The translations under genes and the position numbers were made by a program. This document shows, piece by piece, positions 1 to 8,673 of a stretch of DNA of 64,000 nt. A model generated the notes under the pieces. It was not told where the DNA came from. It did no database searches and saw nothing but the letters and a program-made list of their open reading frames with translations. The first letter of the stretch is position 1. Every line of letters begins with the position of its first letter. The DNA comes from Lachnospiraceae bacterium (lineage in GTDB: Bacteria > Bacillota > Clostridia > Lachnospirales > Lachnospiraceae), in NCBI GenBank assembly GCA_910575005.1, contig CAJTCL010000018.1, forward strand, positions 17,796-81,795. Reading direction: 5' to 3'.

Positions 1-111
1 GGACTTTCTCCTTCAACTGTGTTATTTCAACAAGCGGCTAAAGAAATACCTTCGCTTTCGCCTCTTGCTCTATTGGAAAATATTATTAGTAGTGAGGAGG
101 GGGAAGTATGA
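1..111 (+). CDS. C-terminal tail of a possible D-Ala-D-Ala ligase (partial)
   Basis: An open frame from the first base to TGA at 109-111 gives 36 residues of a gene that starts outside the window. The stretch GLSPSTVLFQQAAKE resembles the C-terminal strand-helix of D-alanine-D-alanine ligases, where a conserved Pro-Gly-(Met/Phe/Leu)-(Thr/Ser) turn precedes a helix rich in Ala. Its stop overlaps the ATG of the MurF-racemase fusion (ATGA), so the two are translationally coupled. A ligase would fit the pathway of the next gene, but 36 residues are too few for a firm assignment; any other ATP-grasp enzyme is possible. Confidence 0.4.
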   Translation, partial: GLSPSTVLFQQAAKEIPSLSPLALLENIISSEEGEV

Positions 112-2612
112 GATTATCTTTTAGCAATTTAGTTTCTTGCACAGGAGGGAAAACAGAATACCATGGCGAAGATTTCTTAGTGTATGATTTAAAATTTGAT
201 TCACGAGAAAATATGGAAAATTCAGTTTTTTTTGCACTTATTACAGATAAAGATGATGGCCACAAATATGTTTCTGTTGCTGCTAGTAAAGGTGCAGTTG
301 CTGCTATTATATCAAAAGATATCAATACATCTATCCCAACAATTTTAGTTGATGATACATGGAGTGCATATCAAAATGTGGCAGCATTTTATCGGAGTCA
401 ATTTAATATGCCGATAATTGCAATAACTGGAAGTAATGGAAAGACAACAGTAAAAGATATGCTTCTTTCAGTTTTGTCAATTAAATATAAAGTATTGGCA
501 ACTGAAAAGAATTATAATAGTAAGTTAGGTGTTCCACAAACATTATTAAAAATTGATAATAGTTATGACGTTGTAGTTGTTGAAATGGGGATGAATCATA
601 GTGGCGAGATTCGTACGTTAACTAATATAGTAAAGCCAGATGTTGCAGTTATTACAAAAATAGGTATGGCACATATAGGAAATTTTAATGGTAATCGTAT
701 TGATATTTTTAACGCTAAGATGGAAATTATTGAAGGATTAAAAGAAAATGGAATCATTGTATTATGCAGTGATGATGACATGCTTCGAGGAGTCACGGAT
801 GATAAGCATGAAATTATTTTTTGTGGGCTGAAAAATAATAACGGTAATTTTCTTTATGCTTCAGATATTGTCCAGTTTTGGGATGATGATAATTATGGTT
901 TGAAATTTATAGTTCATTATAATGAATATTGCTATGAGTGCACACTACCTACTCTTGGACGACATAATGTTCAAAATGCGCTCTTAGCATTAGCGATTGG
1001 TATCAAGTTTAGCATCAATATTGAAAAGGCAATTGATGCATTAAGAATATACCCATGTAGTCCTATGCGTTTAGAGAATGCCATAATTCGTGGTAGGAAA
1101 TTTATTAAAGACTATTATAATGCAAGCCCAGATTCAACAAAGTCTGCAATTGATACAATTACCGAAATACAGTGCATCGGAGCACGGATAATGGTTCTTG
1201 GAGATTTATTAGAACTTGGAGAAAAAAGTATAGAGGTACATCGTGAGATTGCTGAATATACAATAGGAAAAATTGATACAATCTATTATGTTGGCAAATA
1301 TTGTGACTCTTTTCTTTTGGGTAGACCAGATGCCAACTGCTTTGAAACAAAAGATGCGTTAAATTTTGCCCTTTCATCAGCTATTCTTAATAATGAATGG
1401 AAAGATGGTGACATAATACTCATTAAAGGGTCAAATAGTGCAAGAATGTGGGAACAATATGAATTTATTCGTAAACTTTTGGAACGAGGAACAATTATAT
1501 CAGCTCAAACCCGGCTACTTGTCGATGTAGATGCGCTTAAATATAATTATTTGGCTATTAAAAATTATGTGGGAAATGATGTTCAAATTATGCCTGTAAT
1601 AAAAGCGGATGCGTATGGTAGTGGAGCGAATTTGTTGGCAAATATATATAATGATTGTAATTTTTTTGCAGTTGCAGATTTGAGTGAGGCAGAAGAACTT
1701 CATATAGTAATGCCAAATGCAAAATTTCTTATATTGTATCAACCTTTTTCACAGGAAGTAGATTGGATTGTAGAACATGATTATGTAGTTACATCTGTTT
1801 GTGATACTGCTTTTGCCCAAAAGTTAGATAGAGCTGCAATAAAGGCTAATAAAAAAATAAAAGTTCATATTGAAATTGATACAGGTATGGGACGGTTGGG
1901 TGTGTTGATAAAAGATTGTGAAGAATTTTCAAAAGTTATGAAGAAATGTTCAAATTTGATAGTAGAAGGTATTTATACACATTATTCAAGTGCGGATTTG
2001 TATACAAAGAAAGATTTGGAATATACAGCTAAACAGACTGATGATTTTAAAAAAGCAATTTTGATTGTGGAAAGTGTATTAGGAACTATTAAATGGAAGC
2101 ATGCTTGTGCAGGAGCAGCAATTTTTAATCCTAATGCTGAATTGTTTAATATGGTTAGACCTGGCTATATACTTCGTGGATATTACCCATGTAAAGAAAT
2201 TAGAGAAAAGATTGATTTGCGCCCAGTTTTAAAATATGTTACACAAGTAACACAAATAAAAGAGTATGAAATAGGGGTAAGTATTAGTTATGGTCGGAAT
2301 TTTGTGACAAAGAGAAAAACACGTTTAGCCGAAGTACCAGTTGGGTATTCAGATGGGCTTATGCGTAATTTATCAAATAAAGGGGCATTTGTTATTAATG
2401 GTCAGTTGGCTCCAATTGTTGGTAATATTACTATGGATTATACGATGGTAGATGTGACAGATATAAATCCTATGGTGTGGGTTGGAGATGAAGTTGCCAT
2501 ATTTGATAATATTAATATGACCATAGAACATATGGCGGAATTATGTAATACGATTGGGTATGAGGTTATAACTAATATAAAGAATAAAGCTGACCGTATT
2601 GAATGTTTTTAG
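108..2612 (+). CDS. Bifunctional MurF-type ligase / alanine racemase fusion
   Basis: This 834-residue protein joins two peptidoglycan-precursor enzymes. The N-terminal half (about 1-460) is a Mur ligase like MurF, which adds D-Ala-D-Ala to the UDP-MurNAc-tripeptide; it shows the ATP loop GSNGKTT near residue 106 and a Mur-ligase C-terminal domain around 310-450. The C-terminal half (about 470-834) is a fold-III alanine racemase with the PLP lysine in VIKADAYGSG (about residue 498) and the catalytic Tyr in ISYGRNF (about 728). Racemase D-Ala would feed the ligase after dimerisation by a Ddl enzyme, perhaps the preceding gene. MurF-Alr fusions are well known in Bacteroidetes and less usual in Clostridia. 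The gene is more AT-rich than the island after 10 kb, which may indicate transfer. Start is the ATG overlapping the upstream stop, with GGAGGGGG ahead. Confidence 0.85.
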   Translation: MRLSFSNLVSCTGGKTEYHGEDFLVYDLKFDSRENMENSVFFALITDKDDGHKYVSVAASKGAVAAIISKDINTSIPTILVDDTWSAYQNVAAFYRSQFNMPIIAITGSNGKTTVKDMLLSVLSIKYKVLATEKNYNSKLGVPQTLLKIDNSYDVVVVEMGMNHSGEIRTLTNIVKPDVAVITKIGMAHIGNFNGNRIDIFNAKMEIIEGLKENGIIVLCSDDDMLRGVTDDKHEIIFCGLKNNNGNFLYASDIVQFWDDDNYGLKFIVHYNEYCYECTLPTLGRHNVQNALLALAIGIKFSINIEKAIDALRIYPCSPMRLENAIIRGRKFIKDYYNASPDSTKSAIDTITEIQCIGARIMVLGDLLELGEKSIEVHREIAEYTIGKIDTIYYVGKYCDSFLLGRPDANCFETKDALNFALSSAILNNEWKDGDIILIKGSNSARMWEQYEFIRKLLERGTIISAQTRLLVDVDALKYNYLAIKNYVGNDVQIMPVIKADAYGSGANLLANIYNDCNFFAVADLSEAEELHIVMPNAKFLILYQPFSQEVDWIVEHDYVVTSVCDTAFAQKLDRAAIKANKKIKVHIEIDTGMGRLGVLIKDCEEFSKVMKKCSNLIVEGIYTHYSSADLYTKKDLEYTAKQTDDFKKAILIVESVLGTIKWKHACAGAAIFNPNAELFNMVRPGYILRGYYPCKEIREKIDLRPVLKYVTQVTQIKEYEIGVSISYGRNFVTKRKTRLAEVPVGYSDGLMRNLSNKGAFVINGQLAPIVGNITMDYTMVDVTDINPMVWVGDEVAIFDNINMTIEHMAELCNTIGYEVITNIKNKADRIECF

Positions 2613-2690
2613 AGTTAAGATCTAGGGTTATGTGGTTGCCGGATTTTCATATAATAATAAAAAAGTTTGCTAGAGTGTGTAGCAGTAATA

Positions 2691-2733
2691 TAATAAAGCT
2701 GTTATGATATTAAAAATCATAACAGCTTTATTA
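2691..2733 (+). terminator. Perfect 18-bp hairpin after the fusion gene
   Basis: Arms 2691-2708 and 2716-2733 are exact reverse complements with a 7-nt loop. The right arm ends in TTTATTA, but no clean U tract follows, so it may be a weak or bidirectional terminator. Confidence 0.6.
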
Positions 2734-2753
2734 GAAAAAAATTTAGTCCATAC

Positions 2754-2993
2754 TTGACAGAAGAATATCCAATTTGGTGGTATGTGGCTCCTAAAATTAT
2801 CAATACTTTTTTGGAGAGTTATGATTTTACAGGGAAAACGATTATTCTGTTTGCTACCTCCGGTGGCAGCGGATTTGGAAAAAACGTTCAGGAACTGGCG
2901 TCAAGCTGCTCCGGTGTGGCAATCTGGGAAGGCAGGCTTTTTAATGCAAATCTGTCCCGCGATGCCCCGAAAAAGTGGGTGGAAGAATTATGA
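2754..2993 (+). pseudogene. Flavodoxin C-terminal remnant
   Basis: The frame encodes the second half of a flavodoxin-family NAD(P)H-dependent oxidoreductase: YPIWWYVAP followed by TIILFATSGGSG, the isoalloxazine-contacting loops of this family. The N-terminal phosphate-binding loop and about 80 residues are missing, and nothing upstream in frame supplies them, because the open frame begins just after the 2691-2733 hairpin. Its TGA overlaps the next ATG (ATGA), preserving the ancestral operon arrangement of flavodoxin followed by FMN reductase. It probably makes no functional protein. Confidence 0.8.
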
Positions 2994-3524
2994 ATATTGT
3001 TATATTAGAAGGCAGTCCAAATAAGAATGGTTCCTCAAATCTGCTGGCAAAAGAATTTGCCCGCGGAGCTGAGGAAATTGGGCATAACATCAATATAATT
3101 GACGCAGCTCATGCAAATGTGCGTCCGTGTACCGGCTGTGTCCACTGTGGGTACGAAGGTCCTTGTGTGCAGAAAGATGATGTCAATGAAATACGGCAGA
3201 AAATTCTTGGTGCAGATATGATGGTATTTGTTACACCACTTTACTATTATGGAATGTCCGCGCAACTTAAAACCCTGATTGATCGTTTCTGTGCGTTCAA
3301 CAGTTATACATCGCAGGCAAATGAAATCAGCATTGCTTGCCGTTGCCTGGAACAGTGACAATTGGACATTTGAAGCACTGGAAACGCATTATAAAACGCT
3401 GGTTCGGTATTTAAATTTGAATGACATGGGAATGATTCTTGGTACGGGCTGTGGAACTCCTGAAATGACAAAGAATTCAAAATTTCCGAAACTGGCTTAT
3501 GAAATGGGGAGAAAATTATTATAG
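2990..3524 (+). pseudogene. Frameshifted NADPH-dependent FMN reductase / flavodoxin-family gene
   Basis: The N-terminal part (from ATG 2990) reads MNIVILEGSPNKNGSSNLL, the flavin-phosphate loop of NAD(P)H-dependent FMN reductases, then a Cys-rich CTGCVHCG segment and YYYGMSAQLKTLIDRF. Near 3300-3320 the reading frame breaks: the original frame stops at 3358, while the rest of the protein (KSALLAVAWNSDNWTFEALE to GCGTPEMTKNSKFP) continues in the next frame to 3524. A one-base change would restore about 178 residues. Together with the flavodoxin remnant it suggests a dead two-gene electron-transfer operon next to the LysR gene that may once have controlled it. Confidence 0.85.
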
Positions 3525-3653
3525 CGGGCATAGTCTGCACCTTATGGAGTAAAACGGAGGTTGTGGTATCACTTTGGGCATGGCGAAATAAAACTTGTAA
3601 AGGGCTTTTGGCACATTGAGCGTGACCAGAAGCCTATAATTTTGAATCTACAT

Positions 3654-4529
3654 TTAAAGTGTTTCCTGCAATTTTTGCAGAAATTTCTCTGCTGTTTTTG
3701 TGAGTACTTGATACTTTTTCCATGCAATGTACATTTCTGCTTCCAGTTTCGGAGAAAATGGTTTGAAGCACAGGCTGCTGTCTCCCGAAACATTGATGAT
3801 GTTATCAAGGCACAATGCGTAACCCATTCCGCTATCTACCATCAATGAGCCGTTAAACAGCAGGTTATAGGTTCCTACAATGTTTAATTTATCAGTTTCG
3901 CATTGCAGGAATTGCTGTAATTCCAAGCTATGAAATGCCTGACGGGAAATGATTAGCGGCTTATCCCACAAATCTTCCGGTGATATGGTTTCCTTTTCTG
4001 CAAGCGGAGAATCGCGCCGCATCAAAATGCCCCAAATGTCCTTATAAGGGAGACGTATATATTCATATTTGGCAGTATCAATTTCACCGAAAAAAAGACC
4101 AAAATCAATCAGTCCTTTATCCATAGATTCTGTGACAGTGACCTTATCCCCGCTGATAATATGAAAATGTACCAAAGGATGATCTTTCTGCATAGCCTGT
4201 GCTGCCCTCGTAAGGAATCGGACACCGTCTGTCTCACCTGCACCAACCGTAATGTCACCGGCAATGTTTTCATCCGATAAGGAAATTTCGTCCTCGGCTT
4301 TTTTGACAAGCGCTATAATTTCTTCCGCCCGTTTACGGAGAATCATTCCTTCCTCAGTTAAAGTAATACGTCGGTTTCCGCGGATCAAAAGCTGTTTTCC
4401 TAATTCTTCCTCCATCTCTTTAAGCTGCCTGGAAAGTGTGGGCTGCGAAAGGTGTAGCGATTCTGCAGCTCCGGATATACTCTGCTCCCTTGTGACAGCG
4501 AGAAAATATTGTAAAACCCTCAGTTCCAT
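3654..4529 (-). CDS. LysR-type transcriptional regulator
   Basis: This 291-residue protein begins MELRVLQYFLAV and has a LysR winged helix-turn-helix (about 1-60, with SISGAAESLHLSQPTLSRQL) and a substrate-binding domain to the end, the usual size for the family. I chose ATG 4529, not the longer frame from 4622, because AGGAGGCGAT precedes it. A promoter TTTACA-17 nt-TATATT is readable on the minus strand upstream. It is divergent from the sortase operon, and the shared intergenic region carries a T-N11-A LysR box (4604-4616). The same box occurs at two other promoters in the island, so this is the obvious candidate regulator; the inducer is unknown. Confidence 0.92.
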   Translation of the reverse strand: MELRVLQYFLAVTREQSISGAAESLHLSQPTLSRQLKEMEEELGKQLLIRGNRRITLTEEGMILRKRAEEIIALVKKAEDEISLSDENIAGDITVGAGETDGVRFLTRAAQAMQKDHPLVHFHIISGDKVTVTESMDKGLIDFGLFFGEIDTAKYEYIRLPYKDIWGILMRRDSPLAEKETISPEDLWDKPLIISRQAFHSLELQQFLQCETDKLNIVGTYNLLFNGSLMVDSGMGYALCLDNIINVSGDSSLCFKPFSPKLEAEMYIAWKKYQVLTKTAEKFLQKLQETL

Positions 4530-4600
4530 AAAAATCGCCTCCTCTATGAAATATAATATAATACATTTTTCTATAACTGTAAAGCATACATGAGCATTTG

Positions 4601-4639
4601 ATATAGGTATTTGATATTTCACGTGGAATACAATATACT
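4601..4639 (+). promoter_or_regulatory. LysR box overlapping the sortase-operon promoter
   Basis: ATATAGGTATTTGATAT (4601-4617) contains T4604-N11-A4616. Its right half supplies a -35 TTGATA (4611-4616), followed by exactly 17 nt and a -10 TATACT (4634-4639). The same layout recurs at 8500-8536 and 15654-15690. Confidence 0.7.
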
Positions 4640-4668
4640 GAAGTCAAGAATTTTAAAGGAGGATTCAA

Positions 4669-5259
4669 ATGAAATCTAGAAAGAAATTAGTTAATTTAAT
4701 AATCATACTGATGTTAGTCGTAGTATGTATTGAAACCAATGTTTATGCGGCAGATACAGATGATAGTGTTTTTTATATCAGCACTGGTGGAAAACAAATA
4801 AGAGTAAAGATGGTTGATAATGCGGCAACAAAAAAACTTAACGAAATGCTTGCTGCAGGTGATGTAATAATCAATATGACAAAAAATGGGTTTGAACAAT
4901 ATGGAGATTTAGGAACATCACTTCCATCAGAGGATACACACATAACGGCTCAGGCAGGGGATGTCCTTTTATATAATTCCAACACGCTTTGTGTATTTTA
5001 TGGATCCAACAGTTATAGTTATACAAGAATTGGTAAGGTACAAAATATGAATAATGATGAGCTTAAAGAGTTATTGTCTGGTAAAGGCTTGACATTTACT
5101 TTATCAAAAAATTCATTTGGAACAGTCCCTAATACTGGAGTGAAAAGCAGGGTATTTAAATTTAGAGTTATGATTTTTGCCGGGTGTGTAGCAGTAATAA
5201 TGTGGATAATTGCAAAATGTTTGAGGAGCGAGTTATTTGCGAAAATTAAAAAAATATAG
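4669..5259 (+). CDS. Secreted cyclophilin-like protein with VPNTG sorting signal
   Basis: The 196-residue product has a signal peptide (about 1-27, ending VYAAD), a cyclophilin-like fold domain (about 30-145, with GDLGTSLP, AGDVLLYN and VFYGSNSYSYTRIG) and a C-terminal anchor: VPNTG, then a hydrophobic stretch (about 167-185), then a basic tail KIKKI. That order matches a cell-wall sorting signal, with VPNTG as an LPXTG-like variant. The next gene, overlapping by 23 nt, is a class B sortase, so this is probably its dedicated substrate, to be linked to peptidoglycan. The domain is homologous to the lipoprotein at 18852. AAAGGAGG precedes the ATG, and the promoter with the LysR box lies just upstream. 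Confidence 0.8.
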   Translation: MKSRKKLVNLIIILMLVVVCIETNVYAADTDDSVFYISTGGKQIRVKMVDNAATKKLNEMLAAGDVIINMTKNGFEQYGDLGTSLPSEDTHITAQAGDVLLYNSNTLCVFYGSNSYSYTRIGKVQNMNNDELKELLSGKGLTFTLSKNSFGTVPNTGVKSRVFKFRVMIFAGCVAVIMWIIAKCLRSELFAKIKKI

Positions 5260-5908
5260 AAAACACAACAATACATATATTTTTGAAGCCATAGCAATCA
5301 TTTCTTTCATGGTAGCAATATTGTTAATTCCAGATATAATTCATTATTATATGGAGGAAAAAAGATCTACGGAAATAATGGATTCAAGTGATATATCAAG
5401 GATAAATGAAGATTATTACTGCGATTTGTTTATTCCGGATTCTGATATAGCATTTCCTGTTGTACGTGGAACTGATAATTTAAAATATTTACATACGGCA
5501 GTTACAGGGGAAGAAAGTGAACTGGGTGCAATATTTATGGATTATAGATGTGATGTTTCGGCATTACCGCACACAATCATCTATGGACATGATGCACAGG
5601 GGTTAGATGGTAATTTTTTGATGTTTGGTCAGTTAAGGTATTTTTTAGAAGAAGATTTTGTTCAGAATCATACAGAAATCTGCCTTTATAAAGATAATAA
5701 CGTAAAGCATTATAATATTTTTGCAATTAAGGTAACTGATATAAATGATGAGGCATACAATTTAGATTTTTCAAATGAATTGGAGTTTAATGAATTTGCA
5801 AATCTGATGGGAGCGCCTGAAAATACGGAGGAAATACTGACACTTTCAACCTGTTTAGGTGAAAAAAATAATATGAGGCTTATCGTACAGGGGGCACTCG
5901 TGAATTGA
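5237..5908 (+). CDS. srtB: Class B sortase
   Basis: The 223-residue protein has an N-terminal membrane anchor (about 15-35) and a sortase catalytic domain. The catalytic His is in TIIYGHDAQG and the catalytic Cys in LTLSTC, with an Arg near NNMRLIVQG; DNLKYLHTAVTGE is typical of class B. It would cleave a sorting signal of a membrane-held precursor and transfer it to peptidoglycan or a partner. It starts at TTG 5237 inside the preceding gene, with GAGGAG at the right distance, so the pair is translationally coupled. The preceding VPNTG protein is the likely substrate. No pilin genes are nearby. Confidence 0.88.
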   Translation: MRKLKKYRKHNNTYIFEAIAIISFMVAILLIPDIIHYYMEEKRSTEIMDSSDISRINEDYYCDLFIPDSDIAFPVVRGTDNLKYLHTAVTGEESELGAIFMDYRCDVSALPHTIIYGHDAQGLDGNFLMFGQLRYFLEEDFVQNHTEICLYKDNNVKHYNIFAIKVTDINDEAYNLDFSNELEFNEFANLMGAPENTEEILTLSTCLGEKNNMRLIVQGALVN

Positions 5909-5947
5909 TATAAATGATGAGGCAGAAATTTAAAGGAGGTTTTCAAT

Positions 5948-6718
5948 ATGGAGAAGCAAATGTTAGAAGGCAAAGTTGCAATTATTACCGGTGCAAGCTA
6001 TGGCATGGGACAAACAATGGCAGAACTGTTTGCCGAAGAAGGGGCTTCGGTTGTGTTGACGGCACGAGGTTATGATAAACTGGATGCTGTAGTTGAAGGG
6101 ATTCGGGCAAAAGGCGGGAAAGCTATTGGCGTTGTTGCGGATGTTTGTTCCGTGGAGGACACGCAAAGAGTGTTTAAAGAAACGATAAAGGAATTTGGTG
6201 ATGTTGATATTCTCATCAATAACGCAGGTATTGGAGAGCAAAAAATGATTGATGAAACAGAAGACGAATGGATGCTCCATGTAATGAATACCAATCTTGG
6301 TGGTCCGATGCGCTATATCCGGGAGGCGCTGAAAATCTTTATGCCCAAAAATGATGGTGTGATCATAAATATTTCTTCTGTTAATGGAACCAGGCCTTTC
6401 TGCGGAGCCACTTATACATCTACGAAAGGAGCATTAAACACGTTGACGAAAAATGTTGCAATGCGTTTAGTGAACACGAATATCCGCTGCAATGCGGTGG
6501 CGCCCGGCGCTACCATCACACCGGCACATCTGGCTAATAAGGCAGGTGAACAGCCCGGTGGAGCAAAGATGTTGGAATACAGCGGGCATTATGTGTACTT
6601 TCCCTGTCCGGAATGCGAGGCAATCGATCAGGCATATGCCTGCTTATATCTTGCAAGTAAGATGGGACGGGCTGTGCGAGGGCAGGTTTTGCAGGTCTGC
6701 AACGGAGCATTCCTTTAA
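5948..6718 (+). CDS. Short-chain dehydrogenase/reductase
   Basis: This 256-residue classical SDR has the Rossmann cofactor loop in TGASYGMG, the structural NNAGIG, the catalytic Ser in NISSVNG and YTSTK (Tyr156, Lys160). It oxidises or reduces an alcohol/carbonyl with NAD(P); the substrate cannot be read from sequence. The start ATG has AAAGGAGG eight bases upstream. It follows the sortase gene by 39 nt and could be cotranscribed. Residues CPECEA near 220 add two Cys residues unusual for the family. Confidence 0.88.
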   Translation: MEKQMLEGKVAIITGASYGMGQTMAELFAEEGASVVLTARGYDKLDAVVEGIRAKGGKAIGVVADVCSVEDTQRVFKETIKEFGDVDILINNAGIGEQKMIDETEDEWMLHVMNTNLGGPMRYIREALKIFMPKNDGVIINISSVNGTRPFCGATYTSTKGALNTLTKNVAMRLVNTNIRCNAVAPGATITPAHLANKAGEQPGGAKMLEYSGHYVYFPCPECEAIDQAYACLYLASKMGRAVRGQVLQVCNGAFL

Positions 6719-7002
6719 TAACGATATAACTTCGAGAGGAAGAGGGGTATGGGCAGAAAAATATCTGATGGACTGAAGCTGATTTTAGGAGACTGGCATG
6801 TGCCCATGAAATTTGCAGGAGAATAAAGAATGGTTGGAAGAAGTCGGTTGCGTCATCACGAAGTGAATGGCAAAGCAGGAGAAGGCGAAGCGGCTTCTTA
6901 CTGAGCTGAAAAAAGGGACAGTATGTTGAAAGAATTTAACGGGGATGACTAGCAAGGCCTTGTGGAATATGCATCAGAGACGGTAGGAAGATAGGGTATG
7001 GA
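6719..7002. other. Degenerate intergenic stretch
   Basis: No convincing gene is seen. A short frame from ATG 6750 (MGRKISDGLKLILGDWHVPM, stopping near 6827) and adjacent broken pieces look like the debris of one or more genes, but I do not recognise the family. Confidence 0.4.
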
Positions 7003-7588
7003 ATGAAAAAAGTAAGATTGAAATATATAGTGTCTATTTTTTTGGTTTTGTTGTCAGTTGCGTTCATCATTTTTTTAATACTTTTCCAAAGAAACATACG
7101 GACAGCGACAAGCGTAAAGAAGCACAACGGCGGTGCGTCTGCTGCTTGACCAGGCGGCGGATGTGGAGGAGGCTGTGGAGCTGCTTGCTCGGTATGATAT
7201 GCACGCATCTGCGGGAATGATGGTACATTTTGCGCTGGCTGACGCAGAAGGCCATTCCGTGGTGGTTGAATATATTGACAATGAAATGGCAGTAACAGAA
7301 ACACCGGTTGTCACAAACTATTATTTGACTCCCAGCGAAAAATACGGTATCGGAACAGAAGAGTCCAAAGTCCGGTATGCCATGCTGGAGGATATGCTGC
7401 AGAGCGGTTCCTCATTTACTATGGATGGGATACGGGATGCGCTTGACAGTGTAAGCAAGCATAATTTTGATTCCGAATTTGCCTCTACGGAATGGAGCAT
7501 TGTTTATAACCAGAGTACCGGGGAGGCACACTATTATCATAGGGAAAACTATCAGAAGTATTATACTTTTATAGCAGGCAGTCCATGA
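7003..7588 (+). pseudogene. Gutted linear-amide C-N hydrolase paralog
   Basis: The 5' end (ATG 7003) encodes an N-terminal membrane/signal segment that stops at TGA near 7147. In another frame, from about 7125, the last 150 residues of a linear-amide hydrolase resume (VRLLLDQAADVEEAVELL, then VTETPVVTNYYL and ALDSVSKHNF). These match the C-terminal part of the intact gene at 8674 almost residue by residue, for example VEYIDNEM against VEYVDNEM. The central region, including the catalytic Cys and GRNFDW, is deleted. It is therefore a decayed duplicate, lying just upstream of its intact copy. Confidence 0.85.
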
Positions 7589-7605
7589 GAAAGCCAGAAC
7601 TGTAA

Positions 7606-7788
7606 AGAGAAGAAATAGACAACAAAGGTATTCACTCCCTGTTTTTCAGTGACGCAGCTTATGAAGCGGCTTTAGATCCGAAGGAAATGCTGGTTGTGGA
7701 GGATGCAAAGCATATTGATCTGTATGATTGGAGAGACCGTATTCCCTTTGACAGACTGGCGGAATTCTTTACAGTAAATATACAGTAA
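7606..7788 (+). pseudogene. Alpha/beta-hydrolase C-terminal remnant
   Basis: A frame open from 7606 to TAA 7786-7788 without a start encodes the end of an alpha/beta hydrolase: FFSDAAYEAALDPKEMLVV, then AKHIDLYDW with the likely catalytic His, then IPFDRLAEFF. This pattern is typical of the last 60 residues of dienelactone-hydrolase-like proteins. The first two thirds are absent. Confidence 0.7.
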
Positions 7789-7828
7789 AAAACAGGCGGA
7801 CAGGGATTTATCAGGAGGACAAATTAAG

Positions 7829-8257
7829 ATGAAAGGTTTGAAAATATCGGTCTGCACATTGTTTTTTGTTTTGCTCTCGGCCTGCGGAATCAGCGGAAAC
7901 CATCAGGAGTCTGCAGCCGGTTCTGATACGGATGTATCGCTTGAAGAGCAGGAGAGTAATTCACAGACAGAAGACGTAAATACGAGTATATCGCAGGAAG
8001 AGGTATCTCAGGTTTCAGAATATGAAGAAAAAAATGATACGGTTTTACAGATTCAGGTAAAGGACAGCAATCATACAATTATATTTGAACTGAATGGCAG
8101 TCTGGCATATTTTTCACCATGGGGAAACGTGGTGATGTACTATAGCGACTATGGCTCATATCATGGTCTTTATCACCTTGGAAATGCTGTATCTGGCAGT
8201 GAGTGGATTTCCGAATTGACCGGAACATTGGATATACAGCAATTTGTGGAAAAATAA
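7829..8257 (+). CDS. Cyclophilin-like lipoprotein, probably internally shortened
   Basis: The 142-residue product has a lipoprotein signal with lipobox LLSAC (Cys at about 19), a Ser/Glu-rich linker (about 25-75) and a short cyclophilin-like domain (about 80-142, with LAYFSPWGNVVMYY and GLYHLGNAVSGSEWI). Full-length members have roughly 40 more residues between the strand ending IIFELN and LAYFSPWG, so this copy seems to carry an in-frame deletion there. It may be folded poorly or be non-functional, although the frame is intact and AGGAGGA lies upstream. It would sit on the outer face of the membrane. Confidence 0.65.
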   Translation: MKGLKISVCTLFFVLLSACGISGNHQESAAGSDTDVSLEEQESNSQTEDVNTSISQEEVSQVSEYEEKNDTVLQIQVKDSNHTIIFELNGSLAYFSPWGNVVMYYSDYGSYHGLYHLGNAVSGSEWISELTGTLDIQQFVEK

Positions 8258-8302
8258 GCATTTATGATACTGGAAATCAAAATTGTAATTCAGTTTTTTC
8301 GT

Positions 8303-8366
8303 AAATACCGGTTTTGCATAAAAGACAGATAAAAATCTGTTGGTAGTGTAAAAACGGTATTTTTTT
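8303..8366 (+). terminator. Terminator after the lipoprotein gene
   Basis: AAATACCG/CGGTATTT arms enclose a second small hairpin (ACAGAT/ATCTGT) and end in a run of seven T residues, consistent with intrinsic termination on the plus strand. Confidence 0.7.
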
Positions 8367-8499
8367 ACGAAAGCAAAAATTTGATGTGATGGATAATAAA
8401 AGACAGAAATCGGATGGAATACCAGTGGTTCGGCAAGAGAAATTTTAGTTGAGTTATGGATTCCTATTTATAGAAAATACCTATTCAAACAGATAAAGT

Positions 8500-8536
8500 A
8501 TAAGTATTTGCTATTTTTATGTCATCTTGATAAGAT
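8500..8536 (+). promoter_or_regulatory. LysR box and promoter of the amide hydrolase
   Basis: ATAAGTATTTGCTAT (8500-8514) gives T8501-N11-A8513. The -35 TTGCTA (8508-8513) is followed by 17 nt and a -10 TAAGAT (8531-8536). TATTCAAAC at 8482 also recurs near the MATE promoter at 15637. Confidence 0.65.
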
Positions 8537-8560
8537 AACCATGAAAATAGAAAAAAAGGT

Positions 8561-8611
8561 AATTGAGAAATCTGCAAGAATTCATTTAGAAATTGTTTAT
8601 TTTTCTGTTAG
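8561..8611. repeat. 51-bp intergenic repeat, copy 1
   Basis: AATTGAGAAATCTGCAAGAA and the following 31 nt are repeated at 17163-17213 with one mismatch (C/A at the 45th base). Both copies are followed by ATGTTATCTG and lie 60-125 nt ahead of a gene, so this may be a second regulator-binding site or a duplicated leader. Confidence 0.75.
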
Positions 8612-8673
8612 TTGGATGTTATCTGGGGTGGCTATAGTATAGTCATAGGAACAGGGAGGAAGGGATAAAAACA

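Larger units (their letters stand above)
8258..8673. other. Regulatory intergenic region ahead of the amide hydrolase
   Basis: This 416-nt gap holds a terminator (8303-8366), a LysR-box promoter (8500-8536) and a 51-bp element (8561-8611) that recurs at 17163-17213. No coding sequence is seen. Confidence 0.7.

Noticed and set aside
1..2612. Vancomycin-resistance (vanG-like) operon
   Set aside because: The racemase is a soluble alanine racemase fused to MurF and no vanXY, vanT membrane domain or two-component system is visible in the window.
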